In this document: positions 17,273-28,100 of the stretch, piece after piece
Layout of the letters: each line of letters opens with the position of its first letter
How positions within the stretch are numbered: the first letter of the stretch is position 1
Assembly (NCBI RefSeq): GCF_003367175.1
Contig: NZ_QRGA01000001.1
Coordinates: forward strand, 722,148-786,147
Length of the DNA: 64,000 bases
Source of the DNA: Trinickia dinghuensis
GTDB lineage: Bacteria > Pseudomonadota > Gammaproteobacteria > Burkholderiales > Burkholderiaceae
Direction of reading: 5' to 3'
The notes under the pieces: generated by a model
What the model saw: the letters and a program-made list of their open reading frames with translations, nothing else
Database searches by the model: none
What the model was told of the DNA's origin: nothing
Made by a program: the position numbers and the translations under genes

Positions 17273-19171
17273 TCAGCTCGGAAACGCCGGGAACGCCACG
17301 CTGCAATCGACCGTTCCCGGTGCGGACGCCGCCGCCGCGCCATTCGTGACCGACACATTATTGGAAGCATTGGCCTGCAGCGGCAGATTCACATTTTGTC
17401 CCATCGTAATCGCCGCATCGTTCGCGGTAATCGAAAGCGGCGCCGCATCGGCCACGACATTGTTCAGCGTGATGGTGAGGGGATTCACGACCGCTGGGTT
17501 CGGCAATCCGACGCTCCCGGTAGACCACCCCGTTTGCTGCAGAATCGGACTCGCGGAATTGAAGCCCTGGAGCGTGTAAGTCGCGGCGCTCAACTCGTGC
17601 ACCCCATCGACGAGGATGTTCTGAAAGCTCGAATACAAACCGTTGCTCGTCGTAGGCGAGTAATACGGTGTGAACAGCAGCGCGGCCTGCGGCGCATTGT
17701 CGAGCGGACTCGGATTCGGCATCGCGCGCATGCAGACGTTCGTGTATTTGACATTCGCGACAAGGCCGCCGCGGCTCCAATCGGACTTGATGCGCAGTCC
17801 GTTGTCCGTGCCGTCGAACGAGAGGTCGTTCACGACCACATTGCTCACGCTCGGGTAGGCCCCGTTGACCGGCGCGACATTGGCGAGCACGCCGGCACTG
17901 GGTGTTCCATTGTCCAGCCCGGCGGTCTCGCTGCCGATCGACATCCCGTGACCCGTGTAGAAATGGTCGTGCGCCACCGTAACGTTATAGGTTCGTCCAT
18001 TCGACGTGGCAGTGCCGCCCTTGATCGCCATGTTGTCGTCGCCGTCGTTGATGTACGAGAACGCGACCAAGATGTTGCTTGCATCCCCCGAGAAATTACC
18101 GCTGATTCCGTAGCCGCTCGGAATCGAGCTGGGGCTCGCGCTTGCGGGATCGATGCCGTCGGTGTTCTTGGCCGTCGCATAGCTGTAAGGCTGGCCAAGG
18201 TAGTTGTTCATCGCCTGATAGCGGGCGGTAGGCGTAAAGATTTTGACGCCCCAAGCGGTGAACCCATTCACGCCGCTCGGCACCACATGAAACTTCGGCG
18301 CGTTCTGCAAGGTGAGATTAAACAGGGTGAAGTTATAGCCATAGGAGAACTGGATCAGCCGCGGATTGTTCTGCGATTGATTCTGCACCGCGTTCGCTTC
18401 CCAGCCGATGTCCCACCAGCTCATGTTGCTGCCGTCGGGACGCTTGAGCAAAGCAGGCGTCGACGTCGTGCTGTACAGCGGCGAGCCGCCTTGGCCGTCG
18501 ATCGTCCCCGGTCCCATCACCGCATTGTTGCTCGACTTGTTCAGGTTGCTGATCAGCGGCTTGCAGCCGTCGTCGCTGGCCGTGATGACGCCGCACACAT
18601 TCGGCGATTTGTCGTATTGGCGGGGATCGCGAGACGCGAACAGCGTCACCCCTTTGTCGATGACGAGTGTGACGCCGCCGGGCATCGTCAGCGGTCCGGA
18701 AAGAAACGCATTGTTGTTTCCCGATGCGCTCAATTCGACCACGCCGTTCGTGCTCAAGGTGTTGCTGGTCGTGAACGCATTGGCGGCGGTGGCGCAAGCG
18801 TTGAGCTGCGCCTGGATTCGCGCGGTGTCCGGTGCCGTGTTCGTGGCGTCCGCGGCGGGTGGCAGCGAGCCGTCGCTCTGCGTCTGCAGGTTCGCGGTCA
18901 GCCGGCATGTCGACGTAGCCGCGAGCGGTACTGAAGAGGGCATAGTGGGCGCGGCGGGCAGCGTGCTGTCCGTCGTTGCGGCGCCGACTTGATAGCCGGC
19001 GGCACTCGTACTCGCGGTAGGCGAAGACGGTTGCGAAGAAGTCGAGCCGGTCGCGCTCGATACGGGCGTAGCTGATCCGCCTCCGCTCGTTCCGCCGCAT
19101 GCGGCAACGAGCAGTACAGCTGCCGAGCTGGCAACGGTGCGTTTATTTAGAAGCCGTTCGATTTTCATCAT
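17273..19171 (-). CDS. Polygalacturonase, GH28 (secreted lipoprotein)
   Basis: A 632-residue pectinase. A lipoprotein signal ends LLVAACGG (lipid Cys25), followed by a Ser/Thr/Ala-rich linker to ~residue 70 and a right-handed beta-helix. All four GH28 motifs are present: NTDG (~335), GDDN (~376), GHG (~405) and RIK (~459). It hydrolyses de-esterified homogalacturonan. The start at 19171 follows AGGA by 8 nt; the open frame upstream to 19264 is not used. It is divergent from the pectin methylesterase at 20027, and the pair should act in sequence on plant pectin. Confidence 0.93.
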   Translation of the reverse strand: MMKIERLLNKRTVASSAAVLLVAACGGTSGGGSATPVSSATGSTSSQPSSPTASTSAAGYQVGAATTDSTLPAAPTMPSSVPLAATSTCRLTANLQTQSDGSLPPAADATNTAPDTARIQAQLNACATAANAFTTSNTLSTNGVVELSASGNNNAFLSGPLTMPGGVTLVIDKGVTLFASRDPRQYDKSPNVCGVITASDDGCKPLISNLNKSSNNAVMGPGTIDGQGGSPLYSTTSTPALLKRPDGSNMSWWDIGWEANAVQNQSQNNPRLIQFSYGYNFTLFNLTLQNAPKFHVVPSGVNGFTAWGVKIFTPTARYQAMNNYLGQPYSYATAKNTDGIDPASASPSSIPSGYGISGNFSGDASNILVAFSYINDGDDNMAIKGGTATSNGRTYNVTVAHDHFYTGHGMSIGSETAGLDNGTPSAGVLANVAPVNGAYPSVSNVVVNDLSFDGTDNGLRIKSDWSRGGLVANVKYTNVCMRAMPNPSPLDNAPQAALLFTPYYSPTTSNGLYSSFQNILVDGVHELSAATYTLQGFNSASPILQQTGWSTGSVGLPNPAVVNPLTITLNNVVADAAPLSITANDAAITMGQNVNLPLQANASNNVSVTNGAAAASAPGTVDCSVAFPAFPS

Positions 19172-20026
19172 TGTTTTCCTAGTCAACTTCTTATTCGATA
19201 TCGCTAATTGTTCACGCGGCGTTATTACGCCGGCCATTTGCGCTACTGGCGCACTGCTGGCCACTGAAAAATCGGCGATACGGTTTTATTCGATCAGTCG
19301 CATCCCGGCGAAAGATCGCTTCTCCTGTTTCGCTGCTCACGGTGGGTTGTCCCGCAGCTGCCCGGCGCTCGGTGCCTGGGATTCGCGCTCGGATCCGAGC
19401 GCAATCGAACGGCGTCTCCTGATGATTTGCTGGGTAGTGTTGTCAAACGTCAATCATCTTGTCAAGCAAAAACTTGCGATGCGATTTCAAACGGCATTCG
19501 GTGTCAGCGTATTCCCCTACGGCGGGCCGCGGACCGCTAACTCGCGTAAAGCTGCCTTCGATCTGTCTGCTCGAATTGTCCGTTCGCACGAATAAAAACC
19601 CCGGCCCACGGATGCCGTTTCAGCCTCTCTCCCCTTTCCTATCAGGCTGCTGTTCATGGGTAAGGCGACGCGACTGTCTTCGGCTTCTGTACCTTTTCCA
19701 GGCGTCTCGTTGGCCTACTATGTGCGAAAGCCGTCGATCGCTTGTCGGTCGAATCTTCCGGAACGCCACGCCGTTGCTCACTGAGCATGTCTTTTTGCTT
19801 ACACTTCTGGACTTACAATTATTGATGTTGTAAAACAAGTCGGGAAGGGGCACGAGCGATCGCTCTCAAGCGGAGCGGCGGCTGCATCTCCTCAGGCGGG
19901 ATTTCTTGGAAGTCGCTTTTTGTCGGGCGCAACCGGTCGATGCGGTGGTGCGGGAGTGCCTATGGCAATCGAGCGTTGGAGACACGCTCGGTATGAATTT
20001 CTTTGAAACCAATCAGATAGAAAAAT
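19172..20026. promoter_or_regulatory. Divergent regulatory region between two pectinase genes
   Basis: An 855-bp gap with no credible gene; the short frames here lack ribosome sites and family likeness. It must carry both pectinase promoters. An inverted repeat TTACAA-N9-TTGTAA (19813-19833) sits in a locally AT-rich stretch about 200 bp upstream of the methylesterase and is a possible regulator site. Confidence 0.45.
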
Positions 20027-21985
20027 ATGAAAAAGCAAATTTTGATGCTTGGCGTCGCTTCGTCGGCGATTCTGGTGGCGGCGTGTGGAGGCGGCACATC
20101 CGGCAGTAGTCCCGCTGCGGCGGCGACCGCCGCTTCTAGCCCGAGCGCCGCCTCTACCCCGACTGCGGCCTCTAGCCCTACGGCGGCCTCGACTCCCGCT
20201 GCAACGACCACGGGCTCGACACCTGCGTCGTCCACACCCGCGTCATCGCCCGCGACGACCACCGCGATGTCCGCCGCGGCGCTGTTCCCCGTTAACGGCG
20301 CGGTCGCGGCTCAGCCCGACACGATGCTTCAAATCACGTTCAACGCTCCGCCCACGCTGGGTACGACGGGCAAAATCTCCGTGTTCAACGCGACGACCAA
20401 CGTCCTGGTCGACTCGATCGACATCAGCGGCGCGCCGACGAAGACCACGAACGAAACGTACGGAACCGGCGGCACGGGTTTCAGCGAAACCGACACCGAG
20501 GTCGACGCGCTGGCTGCGGGCGTGACGACGCTGAGCGGCTCCGCGCGCAACGTGTACTACACGCCGGTCACGATTTCGGGTAATACCGCGACCATTCATC
20601 TCCATGACGGGAAGCTGTCGCCCGGCACCCGGTACTACGTGACCGTCGACAGCACGGTGTTCTCCGGTACACAGGGAAGCTTCTCGAGCTTCAGTTCGGC
20701 AACCGCGCCGGCGTGGACGTTCACGACGGGCCCATTGCCTACGTTGACGGTGTCGAACACGGTTCCGGCCAATGCGCCATCGGGCACGACGGGCTCGGTG
20801 TCGGTGACGGTGGACGCCTCCGGAAACGGCAACTTCAATACCGTTCAGGGCGCGCTCGATTGGCTCATGCAAAACTGCAATACGGGCATCAGCGGGGCGG
20901 CATGCACGTCGTCGTCCGTCATCAAGACCATCACGGTCGACAAGGGCGCGTACAACGAGCTGCTGTTCGTGCGCAACATGAACAACTTGACGATCACGGG
21001 TTCGACGAGCAGCGCGGCCGATACCACGGTGTCCGCCAACAACTTCGAGAGCTACAACCCGGGTTCGGGCGGGAGCAACACCGCGGCGGGAACGTCGAAC
21101 ACCACCGAGGGCGCGGTCACGCGGCGCGCGCTCGGCGGAGGGCGTTCGGTCTTTCTGATGGAAGGCTCCGATCTGCTGACGCTGCGCAACTTCACGCTGC
21201 AAAATTCCCACGTGAAACAGTCCAGCTACAACAATCAAGCCGAGACGCTGTACTTCAACAACACGAAAACAAACGGCGGCCGCTTTGTCGCGAGCCACAT
21301 GCAATTCCTCAGCGCGCAGGACACGATTCAGACGAAGGGCTGGGCCTACTTCTACGACGACTACATCGCGGGCGACGTCGATTTCCTGTGGGGCAACGCC
21401 TATGCCGCGATGTTCGACCACAGTGAGCTGCACACGGTCTACGACGTGACGGCCCCGACGACGGGCGGCTATGTGATCCAAGCGCGCGCCTACACGGGCT
21501 ATGTCAACACGAGCACGAGCGCCTTCATCCAGACGCCCGGGTTCGTCGTGTCCAACAGCACGTTGACCGCCGATTCCAACGTGCCGGCCGGCAGTACTTT
21601 CCTTGCGCGCGCGGGTGGAGCGGAGATCAACTGTACGCTGCCGGCCGCGGCGAGCGCGCAGGGCTCGGGCTGCGACGACGTTGCCTATGTCGACACGCAG
21701 ATTGGCGCGCATATCTCGGCCGGCGGCTGGCTCGGCGCGGCGGAAGGCGCGAGCGGCACAGAGCTCGATGTTTCTCCGAGCACGGGCCAAACCGAAATGG
21801 CCGGCTGGCGCGAATGGGGGAGCATGAACAGCACCGGCGGCACGCTGAGTTTGTCCGGCCGCGACACGACCGTGGGGACGGACACGGTTGCCCTGACGGG
21901 CGGGACCGCCGCGCTCGATCTGACCAACCCGTCGGTGGTCTTCGCCGGCTGGAACAACGGCGCGGGCTGGACGCCGACGCCTTGA
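20027..21985 (+). CDS. Pectin methylesterase, CE8 (secreted lipoprotein)
   Basis: A 652-residue protein. The lipoprotein signal ends ILVAACGGG (lipid Cys20), then a ~60-residue Ala/Ser/Thr/Pro repeat linker, an Ig-like domain (~84-235, ALFPVNGAVAAQPDTMLQI) and a C-terminal pectinesterase beta-helix. CE8 motifs are QAETLYF (~404), QDTIQTKG (Asp ~432) and GDVDFLWGNA (Asp ~453). It removes methyl groups from pectin, giving the substrate for polygalacturonase. The lipobox is nearly identical to that of the divergent GH28. Confidence 0.93.
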   Translation: MKKQILMLGVASSAILVAACGGGTSGSSPAAAATAASSPSAASTPTAASSPTAASTPAATTTGSTPASSTPASSPATTTAMSAAALFPVNGAVAAQPDTMLQITFNAPPTLGTTGKISVFNATTNVLVDSIDISGAPTKTTNETYGTGGTGFSETDTEVDALAAGVTTLSGSARNVYYTPVTISGNTATIHLHDGKLSPGTRYYVTVDSTVFSGTQGSFSSFSSATAPAWTFTTGPLPTLTVSNTVPANAPSGTTGSVSVTVDASGNGNFNTVQGALDWLMQNCNTGISGAACTSSSVIKTITVDKGAYNELLFVRNMNNLTITGSTSSAADTTVSANNFESYNPGSGGSNTAAGTSNTTEGAVTRRALGGGRSVFLMEGSDLLTLRNFTLQNSHVKQSSYNNQAETLYFNNTKTNGGRFVASHMQFLSAQDTIQTKGWAYFYDDYIAGDVDFLWGNAYAAMFDHSELHTVYDVTAPTTGGYVIQARAYTGYVNTSTSAFIQTPGFVVSNSTLTADSNVPAGSTFLARAGGAEINCTLPAAASAQGSGCDDVAYVDTQIGAHISAGGWLGAAEGASGTELDVSPSTGQTEMAGWREWGSMNSTGGTLSLSGRDTTVGTDTVALTGGTAALDLTNPSVVFAGWNNGAGWTPTP

Positions 21986-22121
21986 CGAACGACCGAACGA
22001 CGACCGGCAGCGCGTTGCCCCTGTCCGAACTGACCGGAATGTCGATGCCTTACTCGCCGGCGGCGGCGGTGCGCCATGCACTGCTTGCCGCCTGGCGAGG
22101 CACCCCTAGAGCGATCGCGAG

Positions 22122-23519
22122 ATGACACCGTCGGGACCCGGTTTGACGCATTCGATCGCGGCCAATTTGAGCCGGCAGATCGAACGCGGACTCTTGAGAG
22201 CAGGACACAAATTGCCGTCGATCAGAGAGTACGCCGAAGCGAACGGCTGCTCGAAGAACACGGTCATCAGTGCCTTCGACATCCTGACGGCGAAAGGCCT
22301 CGTCGAACCCCGCCGTGGCGCGGGGTTCTTCGTCGTCCATGCCATGAATGCCCAGCAGGAGGAAGGGGAAGCGCCGACAGCGCCGACCCTCGATTCGGCC
22401 ATGGACACCGTTTGGTTCATGCGCGAGCAATTGCGGATGAAATCGGATGTCCTGAATCTGGCGGAAGGCTCGCCGCCCATCAAATGGCTCGAGGAAACGC
22501 GGCTGGATCTGGTCCATCAACGGATTGCGCGAACCGGTATCGGTTCGCTCTTCCGTCACGGCAGCCGGTACGGCTACTTGCCGTTGCGGCAGCATCTGCA
22601 GCGCAAGCTCGCGGAATACGAGATTCATGCCGCACCCGGGCAAATCGTCCTCACGCACGGCGCGACCCAGGCGATGGACATGGTGCTGCGCTACTTCGTG
22701 CGCCCGGGAGACGTCGTGTTCGTCGACGACCCGGGATACTATCCGCTGTTCGGCAAGCTGAAACTGTGCGGCGCCGTGGCAATCGGCGTACCGCGCACTT
22801 TGGACGGGCCCGATGTCGACGTGCTCGCCTCGCTGTTGAAGCAGCATCGGCCGAAGCTGTTCTTCACGCAATCGGTGGGGCACAACCCGACCGCCACCGA
22901 TACGAGTGCGGCCAAAGCGCATCGCATTCTTCAGTTGGCCGAAGCGCACGATATGCTGATCGTCGAGAACGACGCACTCGCCGATCTCAAACCGCGGTCG
23001 ACCCCGCGCATGGCCACGTTGGATCAGCTACGCCGGACCATCTACATCGGCAGCTTCTCGAAATCGGTATCGGCTGCGCTGAGAGTGGGCTTTCTCGCGT
23101 GCGATGCCGGCCTTGCGAGCGATCTCGCCGACGTGAAGATGCTCACGCACGTCAGCAGTTCGGAATACTGCGAACGCATCGTCGAAGCCGTCCTGAGCGA
23201 CCGATACTTTTTGCGGCATACGATTCGCCTTCAGGACAAGCTGCGGCGCGCAACGGCAGTGGGCATCCGGGTGCTCGAGGATTTCGGCGCGAACATTTAT
23301 CGCAAGACCGAGCAGAGCCTCTATCTATGGGCCCGGCTGCCGGGGCAGGACGATTCCGTCGCGTTCGCGCGCGCCATGCTCGAGCGAGGCGTCATGCTGG
23401 CACCCGGCGCCGTGTTCTGTGCACAGGCGGATACGCCGTCGCCTTGGTTCCGATTCAACGTCGGTTATTTGAACGATCCGCGCTTCGCGCAAGCGTTGAC
23501 CGCCGCACTCCGTGCGTGA
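22122..23519 (+). CDS. MocR-type GntR regulator / PLP-dependent aminotransferase-like protein
   Basis: A 465-residue MocR-family fusion. Residues ~8-75 are a GntR winged helix (LPSIREYAEANGCSKNTVISA). The rest is a fold-type I aminotransferase domain with LTHGATQAMDMVLR, VDDPGYYPLFG, the pyridine-nitrogen Asp region (IVENDALADL) and the PLP lysine in IGSFSKSVSAALRVG. Such proteins usually sense PLP or amino acids and regulate a neighbouring gene. No obvious partner is adjacent: CE8 ends 136 bp upstream and the flavodoxin-like gene starts 400 bp downstream. Confidence 0.92.
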   Translation: MTPSGPGLTHSIAANLSRQIERGLLRAGHKLPSIREYAEANGCSKNTVISAFDILTAKGLVEPRRGAGFFVVHAMNAQQEEGEAPTAPTLDSAMDTVWFMREQLRMKSDVLNLAEGSPPIKWLEETRLDLVHQRIARTGIGSLFRHGSRYGYLPLRQHLQRKLAEYEIHAAPGQIVLTHGATQAMDMVLRYFVRPGDVVFVDDPGYYPLFGKLKLCGAVAIGVPRTLDGPDVDVLASLLKQHRPKLFFTQSVGHNPTATDTSAAKAHRILQLAEAHDMLIVENDALADLKPRSTPRMATLDQLRRTIYIGSFSKSVSAALRVGFLACDAGLASDLADVKMLTHVSSSEYCERIVEAVLSDRYFLRHTIRLQDKLRRATAVGIRVLEDFGANIYRKTEQSLYLWARLPGQDDSVAFARAMLERGVMLAPGAVFCAQADTPSPWFRFNVGYLNDPRFAQALTAALRA

Positions 23520-23532
23520 TGCCGGGACCTCG

Positions 23533-23744
23533 AAAGGTGAGGGTTTCCGGGAGGATCGAAAACGGTGAGTATTTTCGGGAGGGCGCGGCGGCGGGGGACC
23601 CGCCTTCCAGAACGCTTCAGGGGCGTGTGAGCGTCTAGTCGCCTAGCATGCCGGACTTCGATAACGGTGAGCGTTTTCGGGATCCATACCGAAGCGCCTG
23701 GAAAGTGCCCCCGTTGGCGTCGTTAAAGGTGAGTCTTTTCGGGA
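23533..23744 (+). repeat. Cluster of four 20-bp interspersed repeats
   Basis: Four direct copies of AAAGGTGAGCGTTTTCGGGA-like repeats lie at 23533-23552, 23561-23580, 23663-23682 and 23725-23744, each with one to three differences from consensus. They fill the gap after the MocR gene. The GGTGAG and CGGGA ends are invariant. Further copies are at 29.7 and 32.2-32.4 kb. Confidence 0.8.
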
Positions 23745-23922
23745 CCGGCCGGGCCCCGCCCTGCATGCGGCCCGAGGCGCAATTGCAATCGATGCCGCGG
23801 CCTGCGTGTAGGCCGACGCGTTTTGCATCGGCACGATAAACTGCGTCGTCCGTTCGCGGCGTGGCCCGCGTTCGGCGAACATTCCCTTTCCTAATCGTCT
23901 TCCCACCGAGGAGCCCCTCTTA

Positions 23923-24495
23923 ATGACAACCGTCGCAATCGTTTACTTCAGCGGCTACGGCCATACCGTCAAGCTCGCGGAAGCCGTGCACGCGGGCGCC
24001 GCGGCCGAGCCGGGCGCGAAGGCGACGCTCTATCGCATCGACGCCAACGGCGATCTGCCCGAAGGCACATGGGAAGAGCTCGCCAAGGCCGATGCGGTGA
24101 TTTACGGCAGCCCCACCTATATGGGCGGGCCGGCATGGCAGTTCAAGAAGTTCGCCGACGCGTCGTCGAAAGCGTGGTTCACGCAGGCGTGGAAGAACAA
24201 GCTCGCGGCCGGGTTCACGACGTCGGCCTCGACGAACGGCGACAAGTTTTCGACGATGGAGTACTTCTGGACGCTGTCGCAGCAGCACGGACAGGTCTGG
24301 ATCGGTACCGGACTGATGCCGGCCAACAAAAAGGAGCACGGCCCCGCGGACGTCAACTGGACGGCCGGCTTTGCCGGCGTGCTGGCGATCTCGCCCTCCG
24401 ATGCGTCGCCCGACGAAGCGCCGCGCTCGGGCGATCTCGAAACGGCTCGGCTGCTTGGCAAGCGCGTCGCCGAATTCGCGACGCGGCTTCGCTAA
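23923..24495 (+). CDS. Flavodoxin-fold NAD(P)H-dependent oxidoreductase (WrbA-like)
   Basis: A 190-residue cytoplasmic flavoprotein of the flavodoxin/WrbA group. The FMN phosphate loop is YFSGYGHTVKLA near the N terminus. The second flavin loop is YGSPTYMGGPAWQFKKFAD (~68-86), where WrbA has GSPTRFG, and AGFTTSAST follows. The family reduces quinones with NAD(P)H. It stands alone, with no operon partner. GAGGAG lies ~14 nt before the ATG. Confidence 0.88.
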   Translation: MTTVAIVYFSGYGHTVKLAEAVHAGAAAEPGAKATLYRIDANGDLPEGTWEELAKADAVIYGSPTYMGGPAWQFKKFADASSKAWFTQAWKNKLAAGFTTSASTNGDKFSTMEYFWTLSQQHGQVWIGTGLMPANKKEHGPADVNWTAGFAGVLAISPSDASPDEAPRSGDLETARLLGKRVAEFATRLR

Positions 24496-25149
24496 AGGCT
24501 GAAGGAGCGCCACGTTCGACGATTGGGAGTCCTAAGCGATTGGAGCTTTGAGCTTGGCTGTGCAGGCGGCTCCCAATGAGTCCCCGGTCCGGGCCGCATC
24601 GTCTCTGGGCGGTATGCGGCCCGGACCGCCGATGCGCGTGTCCTCGCGCATTGTCGTTACTTCATGGCGAGTGAAAAAAGGAAACGGCGCGACGACGGTC
24701 GCGTTTTCCTTGCGCGTCGTGGCCCAGCTTGCCGGTTGGCCGATGCAGCAGAGGCCACAACGGCCTCCACACTGAGTCCGCGCAATTCACGAAGTCATCC
24801 CGGAGAGGCCGAGGGATACGCTCTCTTCCCCTTTGCTTTCGCCGCGGCATCATGGCATGCACCGTGCTTCTCTAAGCCTTCTAGCATTTCGGTGTCGCCG
24901 CTTTGCACGGCGAACGTGAGGAGCCGTGAGCCACAGGGTGTCCCCGATGCGTTTTGCTTGCCTGCTCTATTGCAGTCGGCCCAAGTGCCCGATGTTTTGC
25001 CTACACGGTATTTTTTGCTGTGGACGAATAGCTCACGGCGCCGTTCCCCAAACTCCCGGTTACGACTCGACACGCCAAATCGGCCAATGGCCGTTGGTTT
25101 TTGCGTTCCTTGAGCCTATCTCTGCTGTGAATCGGAATAGGGACACCCT
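24496..25149. other. Non-coding gap with strong hairpin
   Basis: No credible gene in 654 bp. It contains a 15-bp perfect stem with a 14-nt loop (24585-24599 / 24614-24628) and a weaker stem-loop at ~24679-24711 whose loop is GACG. The second one could terminate the flavodoxin-like transcript. The remainder should include the promoter of the hybrid kinase at 25150. Confidence 0.4.
24585..24628 (+). repeat. Perfect 15-bp inverted repeat (stem-loop)
   Basis: CGGTCCGGGCCGCAT (24585-24599) and its exact complement (24614-24628) are separated by 14 nt. There is no T tract, so a simple intrinsic terminator is unlikely. It may be a REP-type element, a structured RNA or a DNA operator. Confidence 0.7.
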
Positions 25150-28100
25150 ATGAGCGACGCAACTAGCATGTCACCCAACAAAGACGAAAAAGATTTCTTA
25201 TCCGGCGGCGGAGAGATGGGAAAACTCGTCCGCGCTTACGACTGGCACACGACGCCGCTTGGCGCTCGGAGCGGCTGGCCTCGGAGTCTGAAATTCGCGC
25301 TGAGCATTATTCTCAACTCTCGCCAACCGATGTGGATCGGCTGGGGAGACTCGCTCGTCTACTTCTACAACGATGCCTACCAGTCGATCATCGGCGGCAA
25401 GCATCCGTGGGCGCTCGGGCGACCGACCGCCGAAGTCTGGCACGAGATCTGGGGCGATATCGGCGAGTTGCTGGCAAAGGCCATGGCCGGCGGGCAGGCG
25501 ACGTACGTGGAAGCTCAACCGCTGATCATGGAACGCAACGGCTATCCCGAAGAAACGCACTACACGTTTTCATATAGTCCGATTCCTAACGATGACGGCA
25601 GCATCGGCGGGATTATCTGCGCCAATACGGACGATACGCGGCGTGTGATCGGCGAGCGGCAACTCGCGCTGTTGCGCGATCTCGCGGCGGGCGCAGCCGA
25701 TGCGCGCACTTGGCAAGCGGCGAGCGCATGCAGTATCCGCGCGCTTGGCCGAGACGGCCGCGATTTGCCGTTCGCGCTGCTCTACCTCGCCGAGCCGGGC
25801 AGCGACGACGTCCGGCTCGCCGGTACCTCGGGCATCGAAGCGGGACACGAAGCGGCGCCGGCCGACATATCGGCCGATCGGCCCGCGCTGTGGCCCGTGC
25901 AGGAAGCGCTGCGCACGCACCAACCCGTCGTCGTATCGAATCTGCAGGCTCGCGTGGGGACGGCGTTGCCTCGCGGCCCATGGCATGAGCCGCCGGCACA
26001 GGCCGTCGTCATGCCGATTCTGCCCTCGGGAGAGACAGGTCACGCGGGCGCGCTCGTCGTCGGTCTGAACCCGTTCCGTTTGTTCGACGAAGGCTATCGC
26101 GGCTTTTTGAATCTCGTCGTCAGTCAAATCGGCGCCACCGTGGCGCACGCGCAGGCTTACGAGGAGGAGCGTCGGCGCGCCGAGGCGCTGGCTCAGATCG
26201 ATAGAGCGAAAACGGCGTTCTTTTCCAACGTCAGCCACGAGTTCCGTACGCCGCTCACGCTGATGCTCGGGCCGCTCGAAGATGCGCTCGGCGACACGAC
26301 GACGGAGGTGCTTGCAGCGGAACAACGCCAGCGTCTGGTGACGGCGCACCGCAACGGCCTGCGTCTGCTCAAGCTCGTCAATTCGCTGCTCGACTTTTCG
26401 CGGATCGAAGCCGGGCGAGTCGTTGCGACGTTCGAACCGGTCGACCTCTCGAAGCTGACGGCCGAACTCGCCTCGAACTTCGAATCGGCAACCGATCGGG
26501 CGCGCCTCACGCTTTCGATCGAGTGCGTGCCGCTGCCGCAGCCGGTCTATGTGGATCGGGACATGTGGGAGAAGATCGTCCTGAACTTGCTGTCGAACGC
26601 GTTCAAGTTCACGTTCGAGGGCGAGATCGGCGTCGAGACGCGCCTGACCGCGGACGGCACGGCCGCCGAAATCATCGTGCGCGATACGGGCGTGGGCGTT
26701 CCGCCGCGAGAGTTGTCGCGGCTGTTCGAGCGCTTTCATCGAGTCGAAGGGCAGCGCAGCCGCTCGTTCGAAGGCTCGGGCATCGGGCTCGCCCTCGTTC
26801 AAGAACTCGTGAAGCTGCACGGCGGCACGATCGCCGTCGAGAGCGAAGTGGACCGCGGCACGACATTCGCGCTGCGGCTGCCGTTCGGCTATTCGCATCT
26901 GCCGGCCGAACACGTCGGTCCGACACGCAGTACGTCGCCGCGATTCGGCCGTGCCGACGCCTACGTGGAAGAGGCGCTGCGCTGGCTGCCGAGCGATCTG
27001 CCCGGCGGCGGCGCTGACGCCGACGTCGGCGATCTCGACGATGAGAGCCCGGCCGAGCGCGGCGACGAGATGCCCGAATGGTCGTTCGGCCGGGGCACGA
27101 TGGGCGAGCGCGTGTTGATCGTCGACGACAACGCCGACATGCGCGACTACATCGGCCGCTTGCTGAGGACGCGCTGGGACGTCGAAACGGCCGCGGACGG
27201 CCGCGCGGCGCTGGCGGCGATTCGCCGGCACAAGCCCGATCTCATTTTGACCGACGTGATGATGCCGGTACTCGACGGCTTCGGCTTATTGCGCGAGATC
27301 CGCATCGATGCCCAACTGCGTCATCTGCCGGTCGTCATGCTGTCGGCGCGCGCGGGTGAGGAGGCGCGCGTCGAAGGGCTCGAATCGGGGGCCGACGACT
27401 ATTTGACGAAGCCTTTCTCGGCGCGCGAACTCATGGCGCGCGTGAACGCGAATCTCGAAATGGCGCGCCTGCGGCGAGACGCGACGCGCGATCTGCTCGA
27501 GAGCGAGGCGCGTTTTCGCAACATGGCGAACCACGCCCCGGTGATGATGTGGGTCAGCGATCCCACGGGCTCGCTGACCTACCTCAATCGGCTCTGGTGC
27601 GAGTTCACGGGGCAATCGTTGAACGAGGCCTTGGGCAACGGCGCGTGGGAATCCTTGCATTCCGAGGATCGTAAGCAGTACGAAGCATCGTTCGTGTCGG
27701 CGAACAAGAACGGCGAGGCGTTCAGCGCCGAGTGCCGCGTGCGCCGATCGGACGGCGTCTATCGCTGGGCGCTGAGCGCCGCCGCGCCGCGCTTCAGCGA
27801 CGACGGCGCGTTTCTCGGCTATATCGGCTCCATCACCGACATCACGCATCGCAAAGAGGCCGAACGAATTTTGCAGGAGGCGAACGTCGTGCTCGAGCGT
27901 CGCGTGGCGGCGGCGATCGCCGAGCGCGTACATACGGAGGCTCAATTGAGGCAGGCGCAGAAGATGGAGGCGATCGGCAAGCTGACCGGCGGCGTGGCGC
28001 ACGATTTCAACAACGTGCTGCAGGTGATCGCGGGCAATCTCCAATTGCTCAGTCGCGACGTGGCCGGCAACTTGCGCGCCGAACAGCGCCTGCAAACGGC

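Noticed and set aside
17396-18934. 512-residue plus-strand open frame opposite the GH28 gene
   Set aside because: It is antisense to a gene with all four GH28 motifs, is Arg/His-rich and lacks any domain; it is a by-product of high-GC codon bias.
19437-19833. Short plus-strand frames between the pectinase genes
   Set aside because: They lack ribosome sites, have unusual composition and show no recognisable domain; the interval is best read as regulatory DNA.
20243-22081. 612-residue minus-strand open frame opposite the CE8 gene
   Set aside because: Antisense shadow of a clear pectinesterase, with Arg-rich composition and no family likeness.
23533-23744. CRISPR array
   Set aside because: Repeats are 20 bp, spaced irregularly (8 to 82 bp gaps), occur in both orientations elsewhere and have no cas genes nearby.
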